From Athripsodes cinereus (lineage: Eukaryota > Arthropoda > Insecta > Trichoptera > Leptoceridae): DNA of 64,000 nt. This document shows, piece after piece, positions 54,193 through 64,000 of this stretch; position 1 is the stretch's first letter; the number at the start of each line of letters is the position of its first letter. A program made the position numbers and the translations under genes. The stretch spans positions 17,492,713-17,556,712 of the forward strand of contig OX388309.1 in NCBI GenBank assembly GCA_947579605.1, written 5' to 3'. The notes beneath the pieces were generated by a model. The model saw only the letters and a list, made by a program, of their open reading frames with translations, did not search any database and had not been told where the DNA came from.

Positions 54193-55286
54193 TTGAACTA
54201 TGATTTTTTGTTGATGGAGATGAGGCTCGTTAGTCTGCATGATCGCAGTGTGTTGTTCGATCTCCATACTTTGAGCAGAATAGTGATTGGCTCTCTGAAT
54301 TGTCCAGAGTTGTTTGGTTTAGTGAACTTGCGTATCCCGAGTCGTAGCACCAAAAGTCAGGCAATGCTCTATGCTACGGGATTATCGTCCAACTATGGCT
54401 ATTTTTTATCAATGAATCGACTCCTTGTAATAGGGAATTATTACGGAGAAATGTGCTGTTAGCCGGTTTATTTAAAGGTACACGCTTTCCGTTGAGAATC
54501 TCCAGGAGTTTCTATTGTCAAGTTGTTATATTCATTGTCTCTTGTATGTTGTTTGTTCAAAGTATGCAGTCATATTGCACATGCATTTCGGATGAAAATC
54601 AGATCATACAGTCGTTCAATATATGCGATACTCCTCGCATACTGGATTTAATGTTGTGTCGGCCATTCTGTGAGATGGTCCTAAAGAAGCATACATATGT
54701 ACACAATGCAGAAACACAACATCTTTTCTGCAAATCCAAACTGCATATTCCGGTGACGGGCCGAGTCGACGGCTCGACTGTAAGCAGTGAAATGGAGTAA
54801 AACTTTCACCTCATTATCTCCTGCGTAAAATTATATGATATTATAGATTCGGGCTCATGTCACCATTGAGCACTGATCCGCGTAAAAGTAATATATTTCT
54901 GTGTATATGTGTGTTTACGTAATGTTGATGAAAAGAAAATTGATCCAGTTGATTTGTATATTGTTTTGATATTATGAGTAATTATATTGGATTCATTTTG
55001 TATTGTGCTGGTAGATTTTGTCGAACGTTTGATGAATGTACCTACATGAGAACTGAAAGTTTGCTATTTCTTACCAATTCTTATATGTGTATTAATATTT
55101 ATAGCTAATTCTTATATGTGTATTAATATTATAGTTGAAATCCGACCCTCCGCACAAGCATTTGGTTGCTTATGGAGGGACCATTTTACTATGTGTAGTA
55201 TTATTTTGTTATTGTAATTATAATTTTATAACAATTTAATCAATGTATACTGTGTATTTATAAATGAAATAAAAAATATATATAAA
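54193..55286 (+). pseudogene. LINE C-terminal relic and 3' end, copy B
   Basis: Counterpart of 44739-45830 with the same predicted peptide (FLLMEMRLVSLHDRSVLFDL onward). The stem of CCCTCC and GGAGGG lies at about 55146-55179. It is 5'-truncated like copy A, so the truncation predates the duplication or the haplotype split. Confidence 0.7.
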
Positions 55287-56907
55287 AGAAAGTGGTGTTA
55301 GTTACACCACTTATAACTCAAAAATGGCTGTACCGATTTGAATGATCTCTGATTTGTTGGATTCTTCTCCGCCCCGAATAGCCGATAGGTTATTAAAATA
55401 TCTTATAAATTCACGGGAAGAAAAATTACGAAGAAAATTATTCACGCCATACATTTTTAATTTCAATAAAAAATGCAATGTGGAGAATTATACAAAATCA
55501 ATGATGATGTTTTTTTATAGATTGACCTATTTATAGAAAAAAAATTGTATACATCTTCAAATTAGAATCGTTATCCATACAATTTAACATTAGGCGGTAC
55601 GAAGCCGGTAAATAAATAAATATAGAATTTGAGATACCGTATAAGAACCATCCTTGTGTATGTAGTTACATTTTTATTATTGTGTCCAAAATATTGTATG
55701 ATATTCTGTTGGTTGTACATGTGTCTTTGTAAGCCTTTCATAGATTTCAATATATTTCCCTATTTTCATTATATTACGGTTATCCTGGTTTTGAAGATTA
55801 ATGAGAATCCATATAATAACTACTCGTAGATCCTAACGCGTAATAATACCGCGTTGATGGCAATCTACTCATATGTATTTCTCTATTGTGCTAATTTTCA
55901 TCATGTTTTTTTTACCATCCTTAAAAAAATCAAATAAATAACACATATTATAATATCTTGTTTCAAGTAGACTTGAGTTCTCGTATGTTCTTGCAAATAT
56001 GATATTAACAAGTAAGTAGCTTTATGTTATTATACTTTAGGTTAATTAGGGTAGCGAAGTGAAAGGATGCAAATTCTCATAGAAGGATTAGTTTTTTAAT
56101 TGTTTACCTGGTAAATGTGCCGTAAATAATGTACAAGCAAATAAACAAAAAAAAAACATGTTTACTAATGAGAACTAAGTTGAACTTATACTCGTATTTA
56201 CACAACTTTATGTATCTACCTATAGTAGTCAGACATATTTTTTCCGTAGGTTTATTATAATTATAATAATAATTTTTTACACTTGGCGCATACCTGTCAG
56301 GAATGGATGAAAATCCTAAGAAATTATATGTGATATATCAAAAACAATAATAATAAAAGAAATATTTGAAAGAGTTGATAAAATTGTGGTGGTTTTATAG
56401 CATACGGTTGTGTTTTGCTTCCGCTCTATGTATAATTATGACTGTAATGTATTTTGCATCTTTCATGACATGAAATGACGAGATTGCCTTTCTTCTACTT
56501 GTACGATCCATATACGAGGTAAAATAGGTATCAACTGCAATCTGCAGTGCAAGTATTCTCCGTAATATAAAAAGGTTCTCTCTGTATTGAGAATATTAAA
56601 TGGTGATGAGAAATGATAACTAGTGCGCACAGTAGTAAGTACCTACCTATATAAGCATGCTCTTAGTAGGTACTAACAAGCTTTTATGTTACATCCATCT
56701 TATCGTGTGGGTATCCTTGTGAATTATTAAAATGAAACATTATTACAGAATTTGAAACTTCCATCGATAGTTTCTTTGGAGATTTATTTATTTATTTATT
56801 GAAAACAATCACACCAACAGGCACATCATATACATATAAACACAAAGAATACAATAGAAACAAAGTTTAATACAAAGACGTGCCCTATTTTGTAGTTATT
56901 TTGCATT

Positions 56908-56959
56908 TTTTGTGTGTGTTTTTGTATATGTTTAATGGCCTTGTGCCGTATATGTTGTT

Positions 56960-56990
<31 letters not shown>
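56908..56990 (+). mobile_element. ~85-bp LINE 3'-tail insertion present only in copy B
   Basis: Copy A reads TTTTGCATTATGCTCTTGAG. Copy B has, between GCAT and TATGCTC, a T/G-rich stretch, the hairpin AATGGCCTTGTGCCGTATAT and an AAATAAATAAATA tail. It is the shortest LINE copy here after 6004-6057, and no more than 1-2 bp of target duplication is visible. Confidence 0.85.
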
Positions 56991-57139
56991 TATGCTCTTG
57001 AGCAACCGAGAATAGATTAACTAGTGTAGGTATAAAGTTTTTCCATACAAAATTTGTAATTTACCAATAATTAAGGTTCTTAAACTTTTTCATTGAAATA
57101 TCGATATTATGACTAATTGAAATTATATATATAATAAGT

Positions 57140-57250
57140 TACAATCCATTGGATTGGTCTGCAACGAGTTTAGTTTTTCTTCTCCATTCGTCTCTATTCT
57201 CAGCCATAGACCGGGCTCCAGAGGGAGTTGAGTGTGCAAAATATGAGGAC
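57140..57250 (-). pseudogene. LINE C-terminal relic (AENRDEWRRKTKLVADQSNGL type), copy B
   Basis: Counterpart of 47590-47700 with almost the same sequence. It abuts the older repeat at GGAGTTGAGTGTG. Confidence 0.65.
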
Positions 57251-57807
57251 CGAATTCCATGAATGCAGTTTGGTGGAGAATAGCTCAGAGAATAATAATA
57301 TGGATCTTGCCGGATCATTATATATGGTCCAATTTTTTTAGCCCCCCCCGCTTCAAATTTGTATGAAAATCGATGGAATACATACTATAAAGTAATTTTA
57401 TTGACAATACTGCTATCCTATCACGGCATATTCCACAAGTGGGGTAGCCAGCTGACTAACCAAACGCAATAAACATGCAAGCTGCCCTCTCCGTGCAAAA
57501 AAACATTGATACATATAAGCGTTTGTACCAAGTGCTCTTAACAAATGTAAGGTATCTGATGTGCAGATCATTTCTTCAGGATATACTTCATTCATGTATG
57601 CACAACTGTTAGACGGGACATGGAGAATACAGATAATGCCCACAGAGTGGACTGAAGGAAATATATGCCCCCTCCATAAGAAAGGGGATCAACTACTCGG
57701 TGGTAATTATAGAGCATAACTCTCTTAAACACATCATATAAGGTGCTCTCATCCATTTTATTCAGAACATTGGAACTTTTGATGGAAAAAAAGTCTGGAA
57801 CTACATC

Positions 57808-59454
57808 ATGAAGGCTTCCAACGTTGAAGATCATGTATTTATCAGATGTATTAATGCAAATGAGTATGACGACAGTGAAAGCAGTGTGAATGAAAACGAT
57901 ATGATAGACATGAATGAGATTTTGAATGCATTAAAAAAAGCGAAGTGCGGTAAAGCTGTAGGGTATGATTGTGTTGCCGTTGAGCTCATCAAGTCTGGTG
58001 GACCGGGGGCTCTCGCGTGGTGTTTGGAGCTTTTCAACGATTGTTGGAGAGAAGGTGTTACACCAGAGGATTGGAAGAGGGCTATCATCTGCCCCCTGTA
58101 CAAAGGGAAAGGCTCTAGGCTTGAATGCGGGAGTTATCGGGCTATTAGCTTGCTGAGCTCAATAGGGAAACTGTATGGTAGAATTTTGATTGAGAGAGTA
58201 CGAAAGATAACTGAGTGTAAGATATGGGATGCGCAAGGAGCTTTTTTGAATGGCAGAGGGTGCACCGATCAGATCTTCTCCCTGCGAATGGTTATAGAGA
58301 AGTTTCTGGGTAAACACCAGAGGCTTTTTTGTGCGTTCGTGGATCTGGAGAAAGCATATGATCGAGTGGACCGGGAAAGGTTGTGGCGCGTGTTGTCGGA
58401 GTATGGGGTGAGCAGCCGGTTGATCCGCGCAATATCTTCACTTTACGTGGGAAGCTCCGCTTGCGTGAGGGTAAATAACACTCTCTCGGAGTGGTTTGTC
58501 CTCACCAAAGGAGTGAAGCAAGGTTGTGTCATGTCTCCGTGGCTGTTCAACCTCTTCTTCGACTACTGTATGCGACCTGTGAAAGAGATGGATGTTGGTG
58601 TCGAGCTGAATGGGTTTCGGGTGAATGCATTGATGTACGCAGATGATTTGGTGTTAATGGCTGAGAGTGAAAGGGACTTACAAGAGATTGTTACGTGTGT
58701 GTATGATAGTTGCAATTTGAATGGTTTGAAAATGAACGTTATGAAGACGAAAGTTCTTGTTTTTGAAAGAGAGAATGAAAAATCGATTTGCGAGATTAAA
58801 GTTGGTGACGAATGTTTGGAGCAAGTAAGTGAGTATGTATATTTGGGAAGTATGTTTACGAGGGATGGAAGATGCGATAGGGACATTGAAAGAAGGAAAG
58901 TGGCCGGTGCTAGAGTAAACGGTGCACTTCGACCCATTGTCAGCAATGACAATGTGTCGAACATGGCTAAAATGCTGGTGCGCAATACCATTCTGGTACC
59001 GTCACTTACGTATGCAAGCGAGTTGAAGAAGGACGAAAGTGGAATAAATGCAGTAGAGATGCGATCGTTGAGAAGAATGGTTGGTAAAACGCTGCGTGAT
59101 AGAGTGAAGAATGAGGATATTAGAATAATGAGGGGATGCAAGAAGACTGTTGTGGACAGAATGCGTGTAAATAAATTGAGATGGTTTGGTCATGTGGAAC
59201 GAATGAATGAGGAAAGAATGACAAAGAGGATATACTTATCTGAAAGAAAGGGTGTGAGGAAACGCGGGCGTCCGAGAACCACGTGGCTTGATCACGTGGA
59301 TCAAATTCTCAAGGACGGCCGCGTGTTGAGTAAGAGGAACCGACGTTCGTGTATGAGGAACTGTATGAATGTGGAGGAAGCGAAGGAAGTGTGTAAAGAT
59401 AGATCTGTTTGGCGTTCCGTTCTCTCTGCCTACCCCACTTGGGACACGGCGTGA
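57808..59454 (+). CDS. Non-LTR reverse transcriptase with full C-terminus, copy B, 548 aa
   Basis: Open from ATG 57808 to TGA 59452-59454. Order: GKAVGYDCVAVELIKSGGPG (RT entry), WKRAIICPLYKGKG and SYRAISLLSSIGKLYGRIL (fingers), FVDLEKAYDRVDRERLW with the first catalytic aspartate (about residue 176), GVKQGCVMSPWLFNLFFDYC, LMYADDLVLMAES with the catalytic pair (about 280), YLGSMFTRDGRCDRDIERRK, LRWFGHVERMNEERMTKRIY, GRPRTTWLDHVDQILKDG and the terminal WRSVLSAYPTWDTA. RT residues are intact. No endonuclease or ORF1 is present. Homologous empty sites show that the first 13 codons (MKASNVEDHVFIR) are target DNA, so the start is fortuitous and the element is 5'-truncated. A few residues seem deleted at TYASELKKDESG. 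Clade not resolved. Confidence 0.88.
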   Translation: MKASNVEDHVFIRCINANEYDDSESSVNENDMIDMNEILNALKKAKCGKAVGYDCVAVELIKSGGPGALAWCLELFNDCWREGVTPEDWKRAIICPLYKGKGSRLECGSYRAISLLSSIGKLYGRILIERVRKITECKIWDAQGAFLNGRGCTDQIFSLRMVIEKFLGKHQRLFCAFVDLEKAYDRVDRERLWRVLSEYGVSSRLIRAISSLYVGSSACVRVNNTLSEWFVLTKGVKQGCVMSPWLFNLFFDYCMRPVKEMDVGVELNGFRVNALMYADDLVLMAESERDLQEIVTCVYDSCNLNGLKMNVMKTKVLVFERENEKSICEIKVGDECLEQVSEYVYLGSMFTRDGRCDRDIERRKVAGARVNGALRPIVSNDNVSNMAKMLVRNTILVPSLTYASELKKDESGINAVEMRSLRRMVGKTLRDRVKNEDIRIMRGCKKTVVDRMRVNKLRWFGHVERMNEERMTKRIYLSERKGVRKRGRPRTTWLDHVDQILKDGRVLSKRNRRSCMRNCMNVEEAKEVCKDRSVWRSVLSAYPTWDTA

Positions 59455-59457
59455 GGG

Positions 59458-59492
59458 TATAGTATAGTATAGTAGTATAGTATTAATGTATT
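59458..59492 (+). repeat. TATAG-repeat tail of the RT insertion
   Basis: GTATAGTATAGTATAG and a variant follow the stop codon directly, then TATTAATGTATTAAT. The 3' untranslated region is almost absent, so the insertion ends in a pentanucleotide tail. GTATTAAT also occurs at the left junction (57848-57855) and could be an 8-bp target duplication. Confidence 0.65.
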
Positions 59493-59826
59493 AATCACAC
59501 TGCGTTAGAGCCTGCAGAAAACAGCTGAAGCAAGGTATCTGACGTACAGGCCACTTCTCCAAGTAATATTTCATCCATTTATGCAACTATTAGAAGAGAT
59601 TGAAGGAGACCCACCGTCCACCCGGATAGCTCAGAAGTCTGAGGACATCCATTTATGGAGAACGCAGATTAAACCTTTTATTATTATACCCAACTAATAA
59701 AAAAAACGTGTCTTGCTGGCAGCAGCAGTAGTCATTTCTAGCCCCTTTTTCTAGTCTATACTCATTTTACTAAACGCTTTATTCTCTAATGAGTCAGAAT
59801 ATGTTTTTACTCTAATGCTCTAAAAC

Positions 59827-60735
59827 AAGGGTGGCCAACCGGTGGCCCGTTGGGTATCTACGTGCGGCCCGCGAAGCATATGCACACTTGTTTTAATAAT
59901 AGTCAGTACAAGTACCCGTTACTTTTTTGAAAGAGGACGGCGACCTTCGGGTTCACCGGCCTGAATACCAAAAGTAGTTTCCGGACACCTCAACTTGGCT
60001 CTCTGCTCATTTTTATTTTCTTTGTTTTCTTAAATTTTTATTTGTTGTTTTTTTTATTTCTATTTTATTAGAATATTGATTTGTTTTTCTAGGTTAAGGA
60101 AATGCCTTTGTAAATATATTGTTAGTTTTATATTGTGAATGTATTTCCTTCTCTCGGCTAGAGGGACATCGAAGGAGTGTAGTCAAAAGATTCCACACAT
60201 GGAGGTTTTTGGCCTTCCAGCCCCTCAGGCTGCCCACTATGGCGCCTCCGGTATGTACAAAATTTGTGTAGTGTAGAATTCGGATAAATGGAAGTCCCCA
60301 GACTTCTGCGCTATCCGGGTGGTCGGTGGGTCTCCTTCAATGAAAGAGGTATTTTGAGAAAATATTCTAAAAGAAAACCGAGAAGTTTTGAAACATTTCA
60401 AATTCCTATTTTATTTTATAATTTTCGCAAAGATACATTTATTACAATATAATTACAAATACTTACATAAAAAAAATTGTCACATAAACCAGCAAAGTTT
60501 GCTTATACATTACAAAATAATTTTTACCAAGAAAGCAAAAACGAGCATTTTGTTGGATACACTGCCGAATCCGAAAATATACCATTAATAATGCTATACC
60601 ATTTTGAAAATTTAGCGACGGGGGGGTGTAGTAAAATTAACAAATGTTCCATATATGGAGTACATTGTTGTGCGGCCCGGTAGGAAATTTCATTCTGAAA
60701 TTTGGCCCGCCTGCTGAAAAGGTTGGCCACCCATG
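59827..60735. mobile_element. Non-autonomous hAT-like element, 909 bp
   Basis: Ends CAAGGGTGGCCAACC and, reversed, CATGGGTGGCCAACC form terminal inverted repeats. GTGCGGCCCG-type subterminal strings occur at both ends. A perfect 8-bp target duplication, CTCTAAAA, flanks it at 59819-59826 and 60736-60743. The interior has no transposase. It includes a segment at about 60280-60345 related to 61877-61940 (CTATCCGGGTGG, CGGTGGGTCTCCTTCAAT), so it has picked up or been hit by another repeat. Short frames at 60388-60820 are not credible genes. Confidence 0.88.
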
Positions 60736-61014
60736 CTCTAAAATATGCACACATAAAAATGACTGCGAGATGTACGTTTGTGGAGGATTCGATGATCCAA
60801 CAAAAAATTACAAGGCACATGGGTCTTTACTTTATGAGGGATTTGAATTACAATCAAACCATGACGCTGATTCGAGAATGTTTATCACATATTTCATGCT
60901 GTAAAAATTTGATCGTCTCATGTTATTATTTTCGACATTGATATGTATGTATCAGGCGTGGAAATTTATTACTGGAAAGAACTAGAAATATAAATTGTCT
61001 TGGTCTTTGGTTCG

Positions 61015-61400
61015 ACGGTTCTCGTTGGAATGAATATCTTTTAGGATGCCATTTAGCTGCTGAGCATCGGGGTGAACAACAATAACAATGGTATCTCTAT
61101 AACTCTCGGGTAGAGTTGGCTTCATACAGAAATCGTCTCCGTTCTCCCCTATTCAATGTAGCTGTTCTCCAGTTCACACGCAGCGCACACAGCCCGCTGC
61201 AACCCCGTTCATCCCATAAATCTTTGATCTTCACATTCGCCTTCTTCCATCGGGGATAACATCCACTACCCTTTTCGCTGGGTCTCTATCCATCCGTTGT
61301 AGGTGACCTAGCCACCGTAATAGGTCAATCTTGAGCATTTGTTCTGCGGTAATGTCATCAAACAGTTAACAGAACTCAGCATGAAACTTTCATCTCCGGA
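61015..61400 (-). pseudogene. Decayed LINE C-terminal region, minus strand
   Basis: On the minus strand DDITAEQMLKIDLLRWLGHL continues as QRMDRDPAKRVVDVIPDGRR. A frameshifted DLWDERGCSGLCALRVNWRT-like end then reaches about 61140. LRWLGHLQRM is the zinc-finger-adjacent motif near the end of non-LTR RTs (LRWFGHVERM in the intact frame at 57808). Several breaks. Confidence 0.65.
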
Positions 61401-61589
61401 CACCGTTTTCTGATGTGATTGATCTATACGTCGTAAGATACGTTTGTCAAATAAATCAATGCTCTTTTCATCATGTTTTTAGAAAGTCTAAGTCCCCTAC
61501 GCATATAGGAGCACAGATCTTATAAAAATAGGGTAGTTTTTGTTCTTCTGGAAAGATGGTGGGCTATAAAGAGGTGGTATGTGTCAACA

Positions 61590-61770
61590 TTGTATTCAGC
61601 TGTTTTTTACAGGATTTGACGCACATGCCTATTTGATAAATACGTGATCTTTAACGTTGGAAGCCACCCTGATAGTTGAAAAACTTTTTCCTCCAGTGAT
61701 TTTAATGTTTTAATAAAATGGAGAGCGTTTTGGGAATACTGAGCAGCATAGCGCGCTATATTTCACGTAA
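61590..61770 (-). repeat. Third, diverged copy of the older repeat, also without the RT insertion
   Basis: Resembles 62000-62140 (TTGATAAATACGTGATCTTT against CTGATAAATACATGATCTTC, and AATAAAATGGAGAG against AATAAAATGGATGAGAG). It runs through the RT insertion point without interruption. Confidence 0.6.
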
Positions 61771-61774
61771 GATG

Positions 61775-62670
61775 AGTATAGACTAGAAATAGGGGCTAGA
61801 AATGACTACTGCTGCTGCCAGCAAGACACGTTTTTTTTATTAGTTGGGTATAATAATAAAAGGTTTAATCTGTGTTCTCCATAAATGGATGTTCTCAGAC
61901 TTCTGAGCTATCCGGGTGGACGGTGGGTCTCCTTCAATCTCTTCTAATAGTTGCATAAATGGATGAAATATTACTTGGAGAAGTGGCCTGTACATCAGAT
62001 ACCTTGCTTCAGCTGTTTTCTGCAGGATCTAACGCAGTGTGATTATCTGATAAATACATGATCTTCAACGTTGGAAGCCTTCATGATGTAGTTCCAGACT
62101 TTTTTTCCATCAAAAGTTCCAATGTTCTGAATAAAATGGATGAGAGCACCTTATATGATGTGTTTAAGAGAGTTATGCTCTATAATTACCACCGAGTAGT
62201 TGATCCCCTTTCTTATGGAGGGGGCATATATTTCCTTCAGTCCACTCTGTGGGCATTATCTGTATTCTCCATGTCCCGTCTAACAGTTGTGCATACATGA
62301 ATGAAGTATATCCTGAAGAAATGATCTGCACATCAGATACCTTACATTTGTTAAGAGCACTTGGTACAAACGCTTATATGTATCAATGTTTTCTTTGCGC
62401 GGAGAGGGCAGCTTGTATGTTTATTGCATTTGGTTAGTCAGCTGGCTACCCCACTTGTGGAATATGCCGTGATGGGATAGCAGTATTGTCAATAAAATTA
62501 CTTTATAGTATGTATTCCATCGATTTTCATACAAATTTGAAGGGGGGGGGGGCGGCTAAAAAAAATTGGACCATAAAATGATCCGACAGGATCCATATTA
62601 TTATTCTCTGAGCTATTCTCCATCAAACTGCATTCATGGAACTCGGTCCTCATATTTTGCACACTCAACT
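61775..62670 (-). repeat. Right arm of the inverted repeat: empty site of the RT insertion
   Basis: The reverse complement matches 59780-59493 and then 57847-57225 without a break, passing directly from TTTATCAGAT to AATCACACTGCG where copy B has the 1.6-kb RT segment. Frames here are remnants. A run of ~12 G at 62542-62553 marks a variable homopolymer. Confidence 0.85.
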
Positions 62671-62673
62671 CCT

Positions 62674-62880
62674 TCCAGCGCCTGCACTACCAGTCTTTTC
62701 AGCTCTACGTATGAGCCACAGTTCATGTCCCTCTTCAGTTGGCCCATATACGCGTCTCTTGGTCGGCCTCTGCCATTTGTCCCCTCGGTCTTACCCTCCG
62801 CGATGGCGATGAGTAGTCCAGGGTGCCTGATGTTGTGGTCAATCCAGTTAGCTCGTTGTTGGCCGATTCTCTGAAATTGA
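62674..62880 (-). pseudogene. LINE C-terminal relic (HPGLLIAIAEG family), minus strand
   Basis: The minus strand encodes IRHPGLLIAIAEGKTEGTNG, then RGRPRDAYMGQLKRDMNCGS and YVELKRLV. This is the best-preserved form of the block seen at 35680-35905 and 37395-37615. It is contiguous with the inverted-repeat arm. Confidence 0.65.
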
Positions 62881-63555
62881 AATTATATTTGAGTAATGCT
62901 GTCTAGAGGTAAACTTAAATATTTTTGTCATCATAAAAGAATTGTAATTGCTTCAATTATAGGTGGTGACTTTGAAAGGGTGGAATGTTTGTGTGCGCTG
63001 TATTATCTTATTTTTGTATTGTATTTTTTTGTTTCGTTCTGTATTATTTTGTATAGTGTATAATTATGATGATACTCTGTTTTCATGTTCACACTACTTC
63101 GGGACGGGTTACGTCTAGAGAGGTAGTTTGTCGCGTTATTTTTTGTAGGCTATTTTTTTTTATTGAATTAAGTTTTATTTTTTTAATTTTAAGTTCTTTT
63201 ATTAAAGGTGAAATGCTTTAGTTACAAGTTATAAAGCTTTTACTTACCTAAGTATGTGATTCGTTAGTTGCTCGATTCGGGTTTATTACTTGAGTATAAT
63301 TGTGTTGTTCTATGATTATTGTTGCATTATCACGCTTTAATTGAATTCTCTGAGTGTACAATTTATATATTGTGTTGTCAGTTTTCTGTGTGTTTAAATA
63401 AAAAAACAAAAAAAAAACAAGTTAAGCCCTGCATGTAACATGATCGGTTTTTAATTTTGTGTTATTTATTATCCTAGAAGGAGAGCGATGCTTTCTCTCT
63501 GTGCCCCAATATCGTTAAAATACTACGTTTTCTATTGTATTACATAGTACCCGCC
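62881..63555. other. AT-rich DNA with an A-rich run
   Basis: An A-rich run at 63395-63419 could be a retroelement tail, but nothing recognisable precedes it. No gene seen. Confidence 0.4.
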
Positions 63556-63559
63556 GCGC

Positions 63560-63690
63560 CGTGGGTCACTGTTATACATTTCCTCATCCATGCTCTCCTA
63601 TTCAATTTGCTCAACACGTGTCCGTCCTGTAGAATCTGGTTTACACGATCTTGTCATTTGATCCTCGGACGGCCACGTCTCCATGCACAA
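63560..63690 (-). pseudogene. Short relic of the GRPR-type LINE C-terminus
   Basis: The minus strand encodes RRGRPRIK, a stop, then QDRVNQILQDGHVLSKLNRR and AWMRKC, closely following the GRPRTTWLDHVDQILKDGRV region of the intact frame at 57808-59454. About 40 codons are recognisable. Confidence 0.65.
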
Positions 63691-64000
63691 TTTTTTTGCA
63701 TTGTTATAACTTAAATGACATAAAAAAGTACATTTAACGAAATTGTTGTCTCGTTCTCTTTTATATCCCCTGTCATTTTTTATTTGGCTATGTGTCCTTC
63801 ATTTAGGAGCACGATGTTTATAAGAAACCATTCCTAAAAATACATCGTTTGCACTTCAAACAAGTACCTAGCTGCCTTCATAGAATTATATTACTTCGTA
63901 TAGAAGTGCTGGTAGCTTAGCCGCGATGTTCCAACTCAGGCCGACCTGCATTTTTGCCTTGTTCAGTACGAAATTGACCATCGTTCGAGTAAGATGTAGC
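63691..64000. other. Anonymous DNA at the window end
   Basis: Nothing recognised. The strand near 63900-64000 may continue LINE debris beyond the window. Confidence 0.3.

Larger units (their letters stand above)
50745..58941 (+). repeat. Segmental repeat, copy B (~8.2 kb)
   Basis: Direct repeat of 41459-49400. Copy B has extra insertions at 52566-52742 (SINE) and 56908-56990 (LINE tail), a 14-bp duplication near 51676, and small deletions near 51830 and 52915. Left of 50745 the sequence is the Tc1 flank, unrelated to the left flank of copy A. Beyond 58941 copy B continues, while copy A meets the gap. Confidence 0.93.
57225..59780 (+). repeat. Left arm of a large inverted repeat, interrupted by the RT insertion
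   Basis: 57225-57847 and 59493-59780 together correspond, reversed, to the continuous stretch 61775-62670. The arm therefore held a contiguous older repeat into which the RT-coding segment (57848-59492) was inserted. The older repeat carries RTE-like remnants (finger motif at 57659-57785, and a minus-strand C-terminus relic at 57413-57520). A block starting AAGGTATCTGA occurs twice in it (57548 and 59532), so it has internal duplication. Confidence 0.8.

Noticed and set aside
60388..60941. Cluster of overlapping 66-98-codon frames on both strands
   Set aside because: Mostly inside or at the edge of the non-autonomous hAT-like element, mutually overlapping and without domains.

Overview
This window is eukaryotic nuclear DNA that looks like an insect genome, or at least an arthropod one. 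It is strongly AT-rich and dominated by transposable elements of kinds common in insects: mariner, Tc1, hAT, BEL/Pao, several non-LTR (LINE) lineages, a tRNA-derived SINE and fold-back MITEs. I see no bacterial or phage genes, operons or CRISPR. I cannot place the order of insect from sequence alone.

Layout. 1-16460: AT-rich intergenic DNA with a triple palindrome (756-1200), a 96-bp tandem repeat (2071-2450), a hAT-like element with 8-bp target duplications (3066-5789) carrying a nested 5'-truncated LINE, a long open LINE reverse transcriptase (7671-9236), a calexcitin-like EF-hand pseudogene (11425-11777, minus) and a dead mariner with a hAT MITE inside it (12668-14362). 16468-23175: a complete BEL/Pao retrotransposon on the minus strand, with LTRs that look identical, a 1694-residue open polyprotein, primer binding site and polypurine tract. 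It is the only element here that looks structurally intact. 23180-38700: nested LINE debris, two tandem fold-back MITEs, a second dead mariner (29995-31292), another fold-back MITE (32119-32436) and one 59-codon ORF (34999-35178). 38945-39749: the best candidates for host exons, a GC-rich plus-strand first exon with a good splice donor and a minus-strand terminal exon.

41459-58941 holds two direct copies of an ~8-kb segment, separated by a 200-N assembly gap and a Tc1-like remnant. The second copy has a SINE and a short LINE tail that the first lacks. Both end in a non-LTR reverse transcriptase ORF. That ORF is complete to its stop only in the second copy and is a 5'-truncated insertion into an older repeat. 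An inverted empty version of that older repeat lies at 61775-62670. Between the inverted arms sits a 909-bp non-autonomous hAT-like element with TIRs and a perfect 8-bp target duplication (59827-60735).

How the parts relate: there is no gene pathway here. The content is layered transposon history whose insertion order can be read from nesting and target duplications. I found no convincing new defence or metabolic system. The most unusual signals are the BEL/Pao LTR that has captured a copy of its own primer binding site, the tandem fold-back MITEs whose arms match within each unit but not between units, a 3'-terminal hairpin shared by otherwise different LINE tails, and the duplicated segment, which may be real or a haplotype artefact.
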